From positions 1-20,880 of the forward strand of contig JAZNIU010000053.1 of assembly GCA_045577655.1 (NCBI GenBank): DNA of 20,880 nucleotides, read 5' to 3'. The stretch is from RGIG7450 sp045577655. Lineage in GTDB: Bacteria > Bacillota > Clostridia > RUG12999. Shown piece after piece: positions 1 through 6,939 of the stretch. The position numbers and the translations under genes are program-made. The notes under the pieces were generated by a model. It was not told the origin of the DNA, searched no databases, and saw only the letters and a program-made list of their open reading frames with translations. Each line of letters starts with the position of its first letter. The stretch's first letter is position 1.

Positions 1-212
1 GAATGGCTACCGGCGGCAGCGGAGCTGTTCTTGCAGGAATTGCGGGAGCAATTCTGGCAAAAACGGGCGACGGGGAAAAAAGTGCTGTTGCGGCTGCATA
101 TATACACGGGCTTGCCGGGGATTTTGCAAAAGCTATGCTCGGAGAAGAATCCATGCTGCCCACAGATACGATAAATTATCTTAAAGATGCTTTCAATATG
201 ATAAAAATTTGA
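1..212 (+). CDS. nnrD: ADP/ATP-dependent NAD(P)H-hydrate dehydratase, C-terminal end (partial)
   Basis: Only the last 69 codons are present; the reading frame is open at the left edge, so the gene starts before the window. The fragment opens with MATGGSGAVLAGIAGAILA, which matches the ATGGSGDVLxGI block of the ribokinase-fold NAD(P)HX dehydratases (YjeF C-terminal domain, B. subtilis YxkO). The rest (AAAYIHGLAGDFA) fits the end of that family. These enzymes repair hydrated NADH/NADPH in the cytoplasm. The position directly before a LolA-like lipoprotein gene and alr is the usual clostridial order. The Asp that normally follows GGSG is Ala here (codon gct). In the wider fold this Asp is the catalytic base, so the enzyme may be inactive, or this is a sequence error. 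Family assignment is fairly safe; activity is doubtful. Confidence 0.8.
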   Translation, partial: MATGGSGAVLAGIAGAILAKTGDGEKSAVAAAYIHGLAGDFAKAMLGEESMLPTDTINYLKDAFNMIKI

Positions 213-292
213 AGTAATGATTGAAGCTTGCTTCTGATTGAATTAACAGTGGAAAAGGCTGTAGAGTCAGCAATTTGATCAGGAGGCTTTAT

Positions 293-889
293 ATGAAAAA
301 AGTTTTTATATTGTTTGTTATTCTGGCTGCTCTGCTTTGCGGTTGCAAGTCCTTTCATCCCACTCCGGATATAAACAAACGGTGTTATGACACCTATACA
401 TCAATGTCATCATACAAAGCGGAAATAAAGGTTACGTCCTTTTCAAACACCAATACGACAGAATATACAGCTACGCAGTATTACAAAAGTCCGGATATGA
501 TGAGAACGGAATCTGCCGAACTTATAAGCATTGTAAATGACCGTAGTATGTGTGTAAAAAATGCACTCAGCGGGCAGACGGTTAAAGCGTCCCAACTTCC
601 AAAGACGGATATTGACTATATGTTTGTCCAGAATGTTATGGAAAAATATTATCAGGGGGAAGCGGCAACGGCTGCAGTTAAAGGGAAAGGACCGGAAATT
701 CTGACAATTACGGTGGAAACAGGGCTTTCCAATCCTTACAAGGCGGTTGCAGAAATGAAAATAGAAACAAAGGATATGACTCCCGTTTCTCTTGAAATAA
801 AAGGGAAAGACGGAAACACCTACACAAAAATAGAATATGTCTCTTTTGAATTTAATCCGCAGCTATCGGATGAAATCTTCAAAGTTTAA
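293..889 (+). CDS. LolA-like lipoprotein (YdcC-type)
   Basis: A 198-residue exported lipoprotein. The start is ATG 293 because AGGAGG at 281–286 sits six bases before it; an in-frame TTG at 275 lies upstream of that site and is rejected. Residues 1–17 form a lipoprotein signal peptide (two Lys, a hydrophobic stretch, lipobox LCGC), with Cys18 as the likely lipidated residue. The mature part has the pattern of LolA/LolB-like β-sheet proteins in Firmicutes, including repeated YTxxxYYKSPD-type and ITVETG segments. The B. subtilis homologue by position is YdcC, which also precedes alr and the mazEF genes. It probably acts at the outer face of the cytoplasmic membrane, binding lipid or another hydrophobic ligand; the substrate is unknown. 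The stop is 15 bases from alr, so the two are likely cotranscribed. Confidence 0.75.
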   Translation: MKKVFILFVILAALLCGCKSFHPTPDINKRCYDTYTSMSSYKAEIKVTSFSNTNTTEYTATQYYKSPDMMRTESAELISIVNDRSMCVKNALSGQTVKASQLPKTDIDYMFVQNVMEKYYQGEAATAAVKGKGPEILTITVETGLSNPYKAVAEMKIETKDMTPVSLEIKGKDGNTYTKIEYVSFEFNPQLSDEIFKV

Positions 890-904
890 GGGAGAGAGAA
901 TATA

Positions 905-2065
905 ATGAATCACACCTACAGAACATGGGCGGAGATAAACCTTGATGCCCTGTCAAACAACATAAGAAACATAAAAAAGTACATAGGAGCAGAAAAAAAG
1001 CTTCTTGCTGTGGTAAAAGCTGACGCTTACGGCCACGGCTATCTTAACGTGGCAAAAACCATGCTTGAAAACGGAGCCGACTATTTAAGCGTTGCCTTTA
1101 TTGATGAGGGAGAACAGCTCAGGAAACACGGTATAAAATGTCCCATTCTGATACTTGGCTACACCTCCGAGGCAGACCTTGAAAGAGTTGTTAATGCAGA
1201 TATAATCCCGACAATTTATCATCTTTCTGCTGCGAAAAAGCTTTCAGAAATTGCAAAAAAAGCGGGTAAAACCGTTAAAATACATATAAAAGTTGATTCG
1301 GGTATGAACAGAATAGGTTTTTTGTGCAACTCAGAATCGGCAGATATAATTGAAAAAATAAACAATCTTGACAATATAGAAATTGAAGGAATTTTTACGC
1401 ATTTTTCCTGCGCTGACGAAGAATCTGAATATACAAAAATTCAGTTTGAAAAGTTTATGGATTTTACGTCAGAGCTTGAGAAAAGAGGTATAAAAATTCC
1501 TGTTAAGCATGCTTGTAACAGCGCAGGGATAGTAAGATTCCCCGAATACCATCTTGACATGGTCCGTGCGGGAATTATCTGTTATGGTATGAGCCCCGGG
1601 GGAAAAGCTGATATCACAAAGCTTGAGCTTCAGCCGGTTATGTCCATAAAAACAACTCTTACCAAAGTTCAAGAGATTGAAGCCGGCGAAAAAATAAGCT
1701 ATGGTGCAACCTTTGTTTCGGAAAAACCTATGACCATTGCAACAATACCAATCGGATATGCCGACGGATATCTCCGTAGCCTCAGCGGCAAAGCGGAGGT
1801 TATTGTGGGCGGAGAATATGCAAAGCTTGTTGGACGAATTTGTATGGACCAATGTATTATAGACGTAACAAATGTCAATAATATTAAAGTCGAGGATGAG
1901 GTTGTTGTTGTGGGAAGTCTTGGCGATAAGTGTGTAAGCTTTGACGAACTTGCCCAAAAGAGCGACACAATAAACTACGAGCTTCTCTGTCTGATAGGCA
2001 AAAGAGTGCCGAGGGTATATCTTGAAAACGGAAAGATTACCGACGTCATAAGTTACTTGGTCTGA
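905..2065 (+). CDS. alr: Alanine racemase
   Basis: A 386-residue PLP enzyme that interconverts L- and D-alanine for peptidoglycan. The N-terminal barrel carries the PLP lysine in VVKADAYGHG (Lys38). The C-terminal β-domain carries the second catalytic residue, Tyr266, in KISYGATF, followed by the usual IPIGYADGY and GRICMDQ segments. Length is typical of the family. The start ATG follows a GGAGAG site by a few bases. It lies 15 bases after the LolA-like gene and is followed by a new promoter before mazE, the same order as ydcC–alr–ndoAI–ndoA in B. subtilis. All expected catalytic motifs are present. Confidence 0.97.
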   Translation: MNHTYRTWAEINLDALSNNIRNIKKYIGAEKKLLAVVKADAYGHGYLNVAKTMLENGADYLSVAFIDEGEQLRKHGIKCPILILGYTSEADLERVVNADIIPTIYHLSAAKKLSEIAKKAGKTVKIHIKVDSGMNRIGFLCNSESADIIEKINNLDNIEIEGIFTHFSCADEESEYTKIQFEKFMDFTSELEKRGIKIPVKHACNSAGIVRFPEYHLDMVRAGIICYGMSPGGKADITKLELQPVMSIKTTLTKVQEIEAGEKISYGATFVSEKPMTIATIPIGYADGYLRSLSGKAEVIVGGEYAKLVGRICMDQCIIDVTNVNNIKVEDEVVVVGSLGDKCVSFDELAQKSDTINYELLCLIGKRVPRVYLENGKITDVISYLV

Positions 2066-2086
2066 CAAATATGGGTTAAATTACAT

Positions 2087-2115
2087 TTGCATTTTACATA
2101 AAACCGTTGTATAAT
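2087..2115 (+). promoter_or_regulatory. Promoter for mazEF
   Basis: TTGCAT at 2087–2092 and a perfect TATAAT at 2110–2115 are separated by 17 bases, a close fit to the sigma-A consensus. It sits in the 99-base gap between alr and mazE, so the toxin–antitoxin pair can be transcribed apart from the upstream operon. Predicted start of transcription is about 2122. Confidence 0.7.
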
Positions 2116-2164
2116 GTAGTTAAGCCTTATTAGCAGGACTTTTAAGTGAGGGAGGCGAAGACCT

Positions 2165-2437
2165 TTGCCGCAGGAGAAGAAAATTATAATAAATTCACCC
2201 GAACCTCAAAGCTGTGAGGTCGACGCTTTCGATTCTGAGGATAAGATGAGTCGCAACGCCATAAAACAGGCGGTTGCAGGATACGCAAAGATAAGAAAAA
2301 AACAACAGCTTATAAAACAGATGAAAAAGGGTTATCGGGAAATGGGAGACATCAATTCTCACCTCGCCGAAATATGTTTCGACGCCGACTGCCTCCAGGC
2401 TATCGGTTATGAGAAGAAACTTGCGGAGAGTGACTAA
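2165..2437 (+). CDS. mazE: MazE/NdoAI-type antitoxin (ribbon-helix-helix)
   Basis: A 90-residue protein with a TTG start, chosen because GGGAGG at 2150–2155 lies nine bases upstream. The N-terminal β-strand and following helices (KKIIINSPEP, MSRNAIKQAVAGY) fit a ribbon-helix-helix DNA-binding and dimerisation domain. The C-terminal part (MKKGYREMGDINSHLAE) closely resembles B. subtilis NdoAI (YdcD), the segment that wraps around and inhibits EndoA. It is likely the labile antitoxin and autorepressor. It ends one base before the toxin start, so translation is probably coupled. Sequence similarity in the N-terminal half is low, as usual for antitoxins; context makes the call firm. Confidence 0.88.
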   Translation: MPQEKKIIINSPEPQSCEVDAFDSEDKMSRNAIKQAVAGYAKIRKKQQLIKQMKKGYREMGDINSHLAEICFDADCLQAIGYEKKLAESD

Positions 2438-2438
2438 T

Positions 2439-2789
2439 GTGGTTGTAAAAAGAGGAGATATCTTTTTTGCAGATCTAAGCCCGGTGGTGGGCTCTGAACA
2501 GGGGGGTGTGCGCCCTGTACTTGTTGTGCAGAACGATGTCGGGAACAAATACAGTCCGACGGTTATCGCAGCAGCAATTACTTCGCAGATTAACAAAGCG
2601 AAGCTGCCGACACACATAGAAATAAGTGCTGAGGAGTATGGTCTTACAAAAGATTCGGTCATTTTGCTGGAACAGATACGTACAATAGACAAAAGAAGAC
2701 TTAAAGACAAAATAGGACGGCTTGACGATAATCTTATGAATGTTGTAAACCATGCCATAAGCATCAGTTTTGGACTTACAGATATTTAG
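2439..2789 (+). CDS. mazF: MazF/EndoA mRNA interferase toxin
   Basis: A 116-residue toxin very similar to B. subtilis NdoA (EndoA), with the same length if the GTG at 2439 is used. A GGAGAG site at 2425–2430 supports that start over the upstream in-frame ATG 2409, which would add ten extra residues inside mazE. Conserved segments include KRGDIFFADLSPVVGSEQGG, then RPVLVVQND, and SVILLEQIRTIDKRRL. Arg25 and Thr48, the catalytic pair in EndoA, are both present. The family cleaves single-stranded RNA (UACAU for EndoA) and arrests growth when MazE is lost; the site preferred here cannot be told from sequence. It follows mazE with a one-base gap. Confidence 0.96.
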   Translation: MVVKRGDIFFADLSPVVGSEQGGVRPVLVVQNDVGNKYSPTVIAAAITSQINKAKLPTHIEISAEEYGLTKDSVILLEQIRTIDKRRLKDKIGRLDDNLMNVVNHAISISFGLTDI

Positions 2790-2807
2790 CAGGAGGACTG
2801 ACAACAT

Positions 2808-3224
2808 ATGAAAAAGCATTTTTTCACAGGACTTTTTACGGGACTTTTGGTTGTGGCGCTTTGCACAGCGGCGGTTGTTGCAAGCACAGGCAGCGAAGAT
2901 GACCCGCTTATTTCAAAATCCTATCTGGACAAAATTTTTATGGAGTCGGTTAAAACCGAGATGTCCTTTAAAGTTGTTTCTCTGTCAAAAGGGCAGAAAC
3001 TTGTTGGTGATGCAGGTTGCGAACTGATACTTCGAATGGGAAGTGCAACCATTTTCTCTACCGAAAAAGGAGGAATTTCAGACACCACAATTGGCGGCGA
3101 CCACCCCAACGGGTCAGAAATGCCGGCAAACCACCTGCTGATAGTACCGGTGGGTGACGGCAGGGGAATCACAGCAAACACCGACATTCTTGTTATGGTA
3201 AAAGGGAAATATGCAATTAAATAA
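2808..3224 (+). CDS. Small exported protein of unknown function
   Basis: A 138-residue protein with a clear AGGAGG site at 2791–2796. Residues 1–26 form a signal peptide or N-terminal anchor (Lys-Lys start, hydrophobic core, AVVAS). The mature part begins DDPLISKSYLDKIF and later has LILRMGSATIF, then GGISDTTIGG and NHLLIVPVGDGRGI. I recall this set of motifs from a family of clostridial exported proteins without known function, but I cannot name a domain with certainty. It starts 18 bases after mazF and ends at a terminator, so it probably belongs to the mazEF transcript. There is no lipobox and no catalytic motif that I recognise. Confidence 0.75.
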   Translation: MKKHFFTGLFTGLLVVALCTAAVVASTGSEDDPLISKSYLDKIFMESVKTEMSFKVVSLSKGQKLVGDAGCELILRMGSATIFSTEKGGISDTTIGGDHPNGSEMPANHLLIVPVGDGRGITANTDILVMVKGKYAIK

Positions 3225-3229
3225 AAAAC

Positions 3230-3270
3230 AATGCTGCAGTAACGTATGTGTTTCTGCAGCGTTATTTTTT
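3230..3270. terminator. Bidirectional intrinsic terminator
   Basis: AATGCTGCAG (3230–3239) pairs with CTGCAGCGTT (3254–3263) through ten base pairs including one wobble, followed by ATTTTTT on the plus strand and by a T-rich run on the minus strand. It lies between the convergent exported-protein and DUF378 genes. Confidence 0.85.
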
Positions 3271-3286
3271 GCTTTGCAGCAATAGG

Positions 3287-3508
3287 TTATTTTCTTTCGG
3301 AAGTATATTCCACTTCTCTGTCATCTCTGAACAAAAGAGATATGGACCATATTCCCGCAAGAGCTACCAGCGTATAGATAATTCTGCTGATTACTGATAA
3401 CTGACCGCCAAAAAGCCAGCCCACAGCATCAACACCAAATATACCGATAGAGCCCCAGTTTAATGCACCGATGATTACAAGAATCAGCGCAATAGTATCA
3501 ACTACCAT
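3287..3508 (-). CDS. DUF378 family small membrane protein
   Basis: A 73-residue membrane protein. The start is the ATG at 3506–3508, eight bases after a GGAGG site; a TTG five codons upstream overlaps that site and is rejected. Two hydrophobic helices are visible (about residues 4–24 and 41–62). The first contains ALNWGSIGIFG, the hallmark of DUF378 (B. subtilis YuzA type), and RIIYTLVALAGI is the second conserved block. The C-terminus is charged and probably cytoplasmic. Function is unknown. It lies downstream of the 6S RNA candidate with a hairpin between them. Confidence 0.88.
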   Translation of the reverse strand: MVVDTIALILVIIGALNWGSIGIFGVDAVGWLFGGQLSVISRIIYTLVALAGIWSISLLFRDDREVEYTSERK

Positions 3509-3533
3509 AACTGCAACCTCCAATTAAAATAAA

Positions 3534-3560
3534 AGTGCAGGACATTTTTTGCCCTGCATT
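3534..3560. terminator. Hairpin before the DUF378 gene, possible terminator
   Basis: TGCAGG (3536–3541) pairs with CCTGCA (3553–3558), with T-rich sequence on both sides. On the minus strand it falls between the 6S RNA end and the DUF378 ribosome binding site, so it could stop read-through from the RNA gene. The stem is short, so this is tentative. Confidence 0.5.
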
Positions 3561-3579
3561 TATTTATTTACAATTTTTA

Positions 3580-3783
3580 AAAAAATATACCCCACAATGC
3601 CGTCCTAATGGTGTACTCAAACCTGCCTCAGCAGGTGGGATAAATCTCGGCTGCTTTATAAGTCCCCTGGCACGCCGGTAAGCGCGGGGGCATTTACGCC
3701 ACAGACCGAAGAAATAATTTCCCTTTCAAAAAATGTTGGTTTAAGTAAACTCATATATAACGCACACAGCAGGGATACCTGTT
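3580..3783 (-). ncRNA. ssrS: Probable 6S RNA
   Basis: The only gap above 300 bases (3509–3834) holds a structured RNA on the minus strand of about 204 nt, the usual 6S size. The 5' segment GTATCCC–TGCTGT pairs with ACGGCA–GGGGTAT at the 3' end (four-base bulge), directly followed by seven T residues, so the closing stem doubles as a terminator. Inside, ACTTAAACC pairs with GGTTTGAGT. A long arm runs up to a GC-rich tip (CCCC/GGGG, then CGCGC/GCGTG). A small hairpin (3621–3636) sits on the 3' side of the unpaired middle, as in known 6S RNAs. Its own promoter lies just upstream. 6S RNA mimics an open promoter and binds sigma-A RNA polymerase. I rely on the fold and size, not on a recognised sequence, so another structured RNA remains possible. 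Confidence 0.6.
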
Positions 3784-3789
3784 AATACT

Positions 3790-3818
3790 ATTATAACATG
3801 AATATGCGGGAATTACAA
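3790..3818 (-). promoter_or_regulatory. Promoter of the 6S RNA candidate
   Basis: Reading the minus strand, TTGTAA (3813–3818), a 17-base spacer and a perfect TATAAT (3790–3795) predict transcription from an A near 3783, just before the 5' arm of the closing stem. Confidence 0.7.
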
Positions 3819-3834
3819 CAGTTATGCAAAAAAA

Positions 3835-4137
3835 TTAGTCTTCAAAATCAAAGAAATCTTTGTTATTTTCTTTAAAAATTGCATAAACTGCATCCAAAAT
3901 TTTCTCGTCAGTCACAGTGAGAAGTGAATCATCTTCTTCTGTCTCGCCTTCTTCAAGAAGCATTATAACAACATTGCCTTCGTCATTGTCGTCTGCAGGC
4001 AGCATAACAAGGTAAGAGCTTCCTTCATATTCAACACAGTCTAAAAGGTCAAACTCCACTTCGTTGCCGTCCTCATCTGTTAAAATTATGCCTGTTTCCT
4101 CTTCTTCAAGGTTAAGTTCGTTTCTTTCGTCATTCAT
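3835..4137 (-). CDS. DUF1292 family acidic protein (YrzB-like)
   Basis: A 100-residue, strongly acidic cytoplasmic protein. It has the DUF1292 pattern: an acidic N-terminus, then GIILTDEDGNEVEFDLLDC, EYEGSSYLVMLP, a variable acidic linker and a C-terminal helix. B. subtilis YrzB is the reference member and also follows the ruvX gene, as here (30-base gap). A GAAAGGA site precedes the ATG with somewhat long spacing. Function is unknown. No convincing terminator follows it, so transcripts may run into the 6S region. Confidence 0.88.
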   Translation of the reverse strand: MNDERNELNLEEEETGIILTDEDGNEVEFDLLDCVEYEGSSYLVMLPADDNDEGNVVIMLLEEGETEEDDSLLTVTDEKILDAVYAIFKENNKDFFDFED

Positions 4138-4167
4138 TTTTAATATCGTCCTTTCTTAAAAGTCATT

Positions 4168-4575
4168 TTATCTATCTAAATATGCCTGCAGAATTATAAC
4201 TGCCGAAATGGTATCCACCACTTCTTTTCGTTTTTTACTGCCCGACATATTTACATCGTTTAAAATTTTGTGAGCTGAAACGGTGGAAAGACGTTCGTCA
4301 AAAAATTCAAAAGGCACGCCGCATCTTTCCGAAACTTTCTGAGAAAATTCTCTTATAAGCTCCGCAGTTTCACCCTCACTGCCATCCATGTTTTTAGGAA
4401 GCCCAAAGATTATTTTGTCCGCTTTTTCATTTTCTATTATTTCACAAACCCTGTCAAGCTGAATACGGAAATTTTTTTCATGTATTGTGCCGACAGGAGA
4501 GGCAAGAATACCAAGAGCATCGCTTTTTGCAACACCAATTCTGGCTTTGCCGTAATCAATACCGATAAGTTTCAT
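4168..4575 (-). CDS. ruvX: RuvX/YqgF family nuclease
   Basis: A 135-residue protein with an RNase H-like fold. Conserved blocks in order are GIDYGKARIGVA (first metal-binding Asp), FGLPKNMDGSEG, FFDERLSTVSA and KEVVDTISAVIILQAYL (last catalytic Asp). The family was named as a putative Holliday junction resolvase; E. coli YqgF is known to process the 5' end of 16S rRNA. All acidic residues expected at the active site appear present. Three bases separate it from the stop of the upstream fused gene, and its GAGGTAG ribosome site lies within that gene's last codons, so translation is likely coupled. Confidence 0.95.
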   Translation of the reverse strand: MKLIGIDYGKARIGVAKSDALGILASPVGTIHEKNFRIQLDRVCEIIENEKADKIIFGLPKNMDGSEGETAELIREFSQKVSERCGVPFEFFDERLSTVSAHKILNDVNMSGSKKRKEVVDTISAVIILQAYLDR

Positions 4576-4578
4576 AAA

Positions 4579-6786
4579 CTACCTCATAAGCTCGGAAGCA
4601 ATTTTTGAATTCTGAGTTGCTGCTTCTTTGAGCTTTTCAACATATTCTTCTGTTTCCTCTTTGATTTTAGTGCTGTTTTCCACACACTCGTCAATCATTT
4701 TCTCGTAAATCTCCGGAACAAGACTGTCGGGAGTGAGGAAATATGGCTGGTTAATATAGCTTTGGAACCCGGTCACTTTCGGGTCGTATGCAATGCCGAT
4801 AGCAGGCGTTTTTGCAATGGCTGAATAAATGAGCATGTGAAGCCGTACAGCGACAGTCAGACTGCTTTTTTCGACAATGCTCAGTGTTGTTGCAAGGTCG
4901 GTTCTTCCGCTTATAAAAAGTGCACGGTTTTTCATTTTTGAAATAATGCTCCGGCTGATGGAAGCATCAAACGGATAGTGAAGCGGTACAAAAACAGGCA
5001 CAAGTCCGTGTTTTTCTGAAATGTAGTCTGCCATTTTTGCACAAGTGGAAGCAAAATCGTCTGAAAAACCCTGCCATTTTCTGACAGAGAACAGTGCAAT
5101 TTTTTCGTCCGGCAAAAGCCCCGCTGATTCAAGAAGCTGCGTAGCCCGGTCGGGATTTCTGTCTCGTGTTGCAAAAACAGGGTCGGCGGTTACAATGGTT
5201 TCAGGCCTGTTAACACCAAGCTTTTTAAGCTCTTTCAGCGAATCTTCGTCACGGAGGGTAATCATGTCAACACGGTTTAAAATCCTTTTTACTTTTTTCC
5301 TGTTAGCAGGTTTGTTTATGGGACCGATTCCGTTTGCATAAAGCATAACGCGTGTTTTGTGTCTTAAAGCACGGCACACCATCCAGAGATAGTAGAGCAG
5401 AGATTTTGTGCTGGTTGCATCCTGCAGAAGACTTCCGCCGCCAAGTATGAAAAGCTCGGAATTTTTTATAATTTTATGTGTTTTAAAAATGTTGTATCTG
5501 GAAACTGAATCCACTTTATAAATGCGGGATGTTTCTCTCGGGTTAAAAGAGAAAACGTTGATTTTTGCTTCGGGGTTAATCTCTTTTAAAGATTTTATCA
5601 TGGCAAAAAGCAGTGCGTCATCACCGCTGTTTTTATATCCGTAATATCCGAGGATTGAGCAGTCATATTTTTCGCAGCCCATCTCCATCTCGTAAAGAGC
5701 AAGGTTGTCGGTGAGCATATTTGACAAAGAATAGCGCTCAGTAACAACGGAACGGCAGTATGCACCAAGAGCAAGCCTTTCCTGTGAAGACATATTAAGC
5801 AGAGTGAGAATGTCATTTTTAAAGACCGCGTTGTCAATATCCATTCTTCTGCGGCAGGTGAAATTGGTTTCAACTGCAACGGGCAGAGTTTCTCTGTCTA
5901 AAATACCGATATATCCTTCCTCGCCCGCAACAATAACGGGTTTCCCCATAGACATACATTCAAGTATTGCTCTGCCAACGCCCACACAAATATCCGCAGC
6001 GGCAATATATTTGGGAACATCGGTTATTCCGCCCGTTAGAACAACGGCATTACGGGAAAGACGGGTATTTATATCCTCTGCGCGTTTTTTAATTTTGCCG
6101 AAAACGTTACCCGAACCGATTATGATAAGCTCCAGCCCCTCGGCTTGCGATTCTATTTCCTCAAACATATCAAGCAGACGGAAAAGGGGTTTGCAGACAT
6201 CGTCGTTAAGACGGCTCATATATAAAATGCGTTTATTCTCGCGGGAAAGTCCAAGCTCGTCCAGAACATTTTCATAAGCACTGTCAGGTGAAAATCTTTT
6301 CGTGTCAACACCGTTTACGCTGACAATAATATTTTTGTCTTTTATCTTATAGTTTTCCATAAGATAAGTTTTTATGTCTTCGCTTACCGCAAGGGTCTTA
6401 TCTCCCCAACGGGTAAAAAGTTTAAACAGAAAAGCGGTTGAATAGGTGCCATGAGCAGAAGTTACAAACTTAAATTTAACAGTTTTTCTGACAAGGTGAC
6501 ATACAAAAGCGGGAATTCTTGCGTGGGCATGCACAATATCCGGACGCAGAGATTTAATAACTTTCTTAATAATTTTGTATGAAGTTAAAATTGAAGAAAA
6601 ATCTTTTCTGTCAAGCGGAGCGGCAAAAAACTTTATGCCCGCTTCACGGACAGCCTGAGAATAAGCCCCGTCTTCCGCAATTATTATCACCTGATGGCCG
6701 GCAGCTGCAAGCTGTTTTGAAAGCTCGATGACGTGGGTTTCCGCACCGCCGATATCCAGGCTCATAAGAGTCATAAGAATTTTCAT
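4579..6786 (-). CDS. Fused GT4 glycosyltransferase – CsaB polysaccharide pyruvyltransferase
   Basis: A 735-residue protein with two complete enzyme halves. Residues 1–370 are a GT-B fold glycosyltransferase of family GT4: N-terminal GGAETHVIELSKQL, HAHARIPAF, the NGVDTKRF segment, and the nucleotide-sugar site around GRAILECMSMGKPVI (Glu276); the first Glu of the usual EX7E pair is Val268. Residues 375–735 match CsaB: GYYGYKNSGDDALL, LGGGSLLQD, ANGIGP, LRDEDS, TADPVF, and the signature RLHMLIYSAIAKTPAIGIAY. CsaB adds pyruvate ketals to wall polysaccharide, creating sites for SLH-domain surface proteins. The fusion suggests one protein adds a sugar and modifies the same polymer. No signal peptide or membrane helix is evident; action is likely at the inner membrane face. 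A GAGGAG site precedes the ATG. Confidence 0.92.
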   Translation of the reverse strand: MKILMTLMSLDIGGAETHVIELSKQLAAAGHQVIIIAEDGAYSQAVREAGIKFFAAPLDRKDFSSILTSYKIIKKVIKSLRPDIVHAHARIPAFVCHLVRKTVKFKFVTSAHGTYSTAFLFKLFTRWGDKTLAVSEDIKTYLMENYKIKDKNIIVSVNGVDTKRFSPDSAYENVLDELGLSRENKRILYMSRLNDDVCKPLFRLLDMFEEIESQAEGLELIIIGSGNVFGKIKKRAEDINTRLSRNAVVLTGGITDVPKYIAAADICVGVGRAILECMSMGKPVIVAGEEGYIGILDRETLPVAVETNFTCRRRMDIDNAVFKNDILTLLNMSSQERLALGAYCRSVVTERYSLSNMLTDNLALYEMEMGCEKYDCSILGYYGYKNSGDDALLFAMIKSLKEINPEAKINVFSFNPRETSRIYKVDSVSRYNIFKTHKIIKNSELFILGGGSLLQDATSTKSLLYYLWMVCRALRHKTRVMLYANGIGPINKPANRKKVKRILNRVDMITLRDEDSLKELKKLGVNRPETIVTADPVFATRDRNPDRATQLLESAGLLPDEKIALFSVRKWQGFSDDFASTCAKMADYISEKHGLVPVFVPLHYPFDASISRSIISKMKNRALFISGRTDLATTLSIVEKSSLTVAVRLHMLIYSAIAKTPAIGIAYDPKVTGFQSYINQPYFLTPDSLVPEIYEKMIDECVENSTKIKEETEEYVEKLKEAATQNSKIASELMR

Positions 6787-6815
6787 AAAATTCTCCTCAC
6801 GCAGTTTAGTTTTAT

Positions 6816-6830
6816 TTTATTATACCATAA
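6816..6830. repeat. 15-bp direct repeat, left copy
   Basis: TTTATTATACCATAA, identical to 6940–6954. On the minus strand it reads as an extended -10 box (TGGTATAAT) and lies about 30 bases before the start codon of the GT4–CsaB gene. No matching -35 box sits at the right distance. Confidence 0.9.
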
Positions 6831-6939
6831 GTAAAAATGCTTGCTCGCAAGGGCATTTTTACGCAGCCGTCAATATTGCAGGGCGTGTAAAACACGCAAA
6901 CGACGGAGTCGTAAAGGCTTGCCTTACAAGGTGCCTGCA
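6831..6939. repeat. 109-bp block of small hairpins between direct repeats
   Basis: Four short inverted repeats follow one another: GTAAAAATGC/GCATTTTTAC (6831–6840 with 6853–6862), GCGTGT/ACACGC (6883–6888 with 6892–6897), ACGAC/GTCGT (6900–6904 with 6908–6912) and AAGGC/GCCTT (6914–6918 with 6921–6925). Longer-range alternatives exist: CCGTC 6867–6871 with GACGG 6902–6906, and TGCAGG 6877–6882 with CCTGCA 6934–6939. No plausible gene is present. The flanking 15-bp direct repeats suggest an inserted or duplicated small element, but clear terminal inverted repeats are absent. Confidence 0.65.

Noticed and set aside
3..212. A complete small gene starting at the ATG at position 3
   Set aside because: This Met lies in the middle of a conserved NAD(P)HX dehydratase motif and has no ribosome site; it is the tail of a gene cut by the window.
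275..292. TTG 275 as start of the LolA-like lipoprotein
   Set aside because: The AGGAGG site at 281–286 lies inside this extension, and the signal peptide begins properly at ATG 293.
1469..2068. 199-codon open frame on the minus strand opposite alr
   Set aside because: It is fully antisense to a well-supported alanine racemase, has no ribosome site or recognisable family, and its composition reflects the complementary strand.
3509..3834. tmRNA, SRP RNA or RNase P RNA in the non-coding gap
   Set aside because: Length and fold do not fit RNase P or tmRNA, and I saw no SRP tetraloop domain; 6S RNA fits better.
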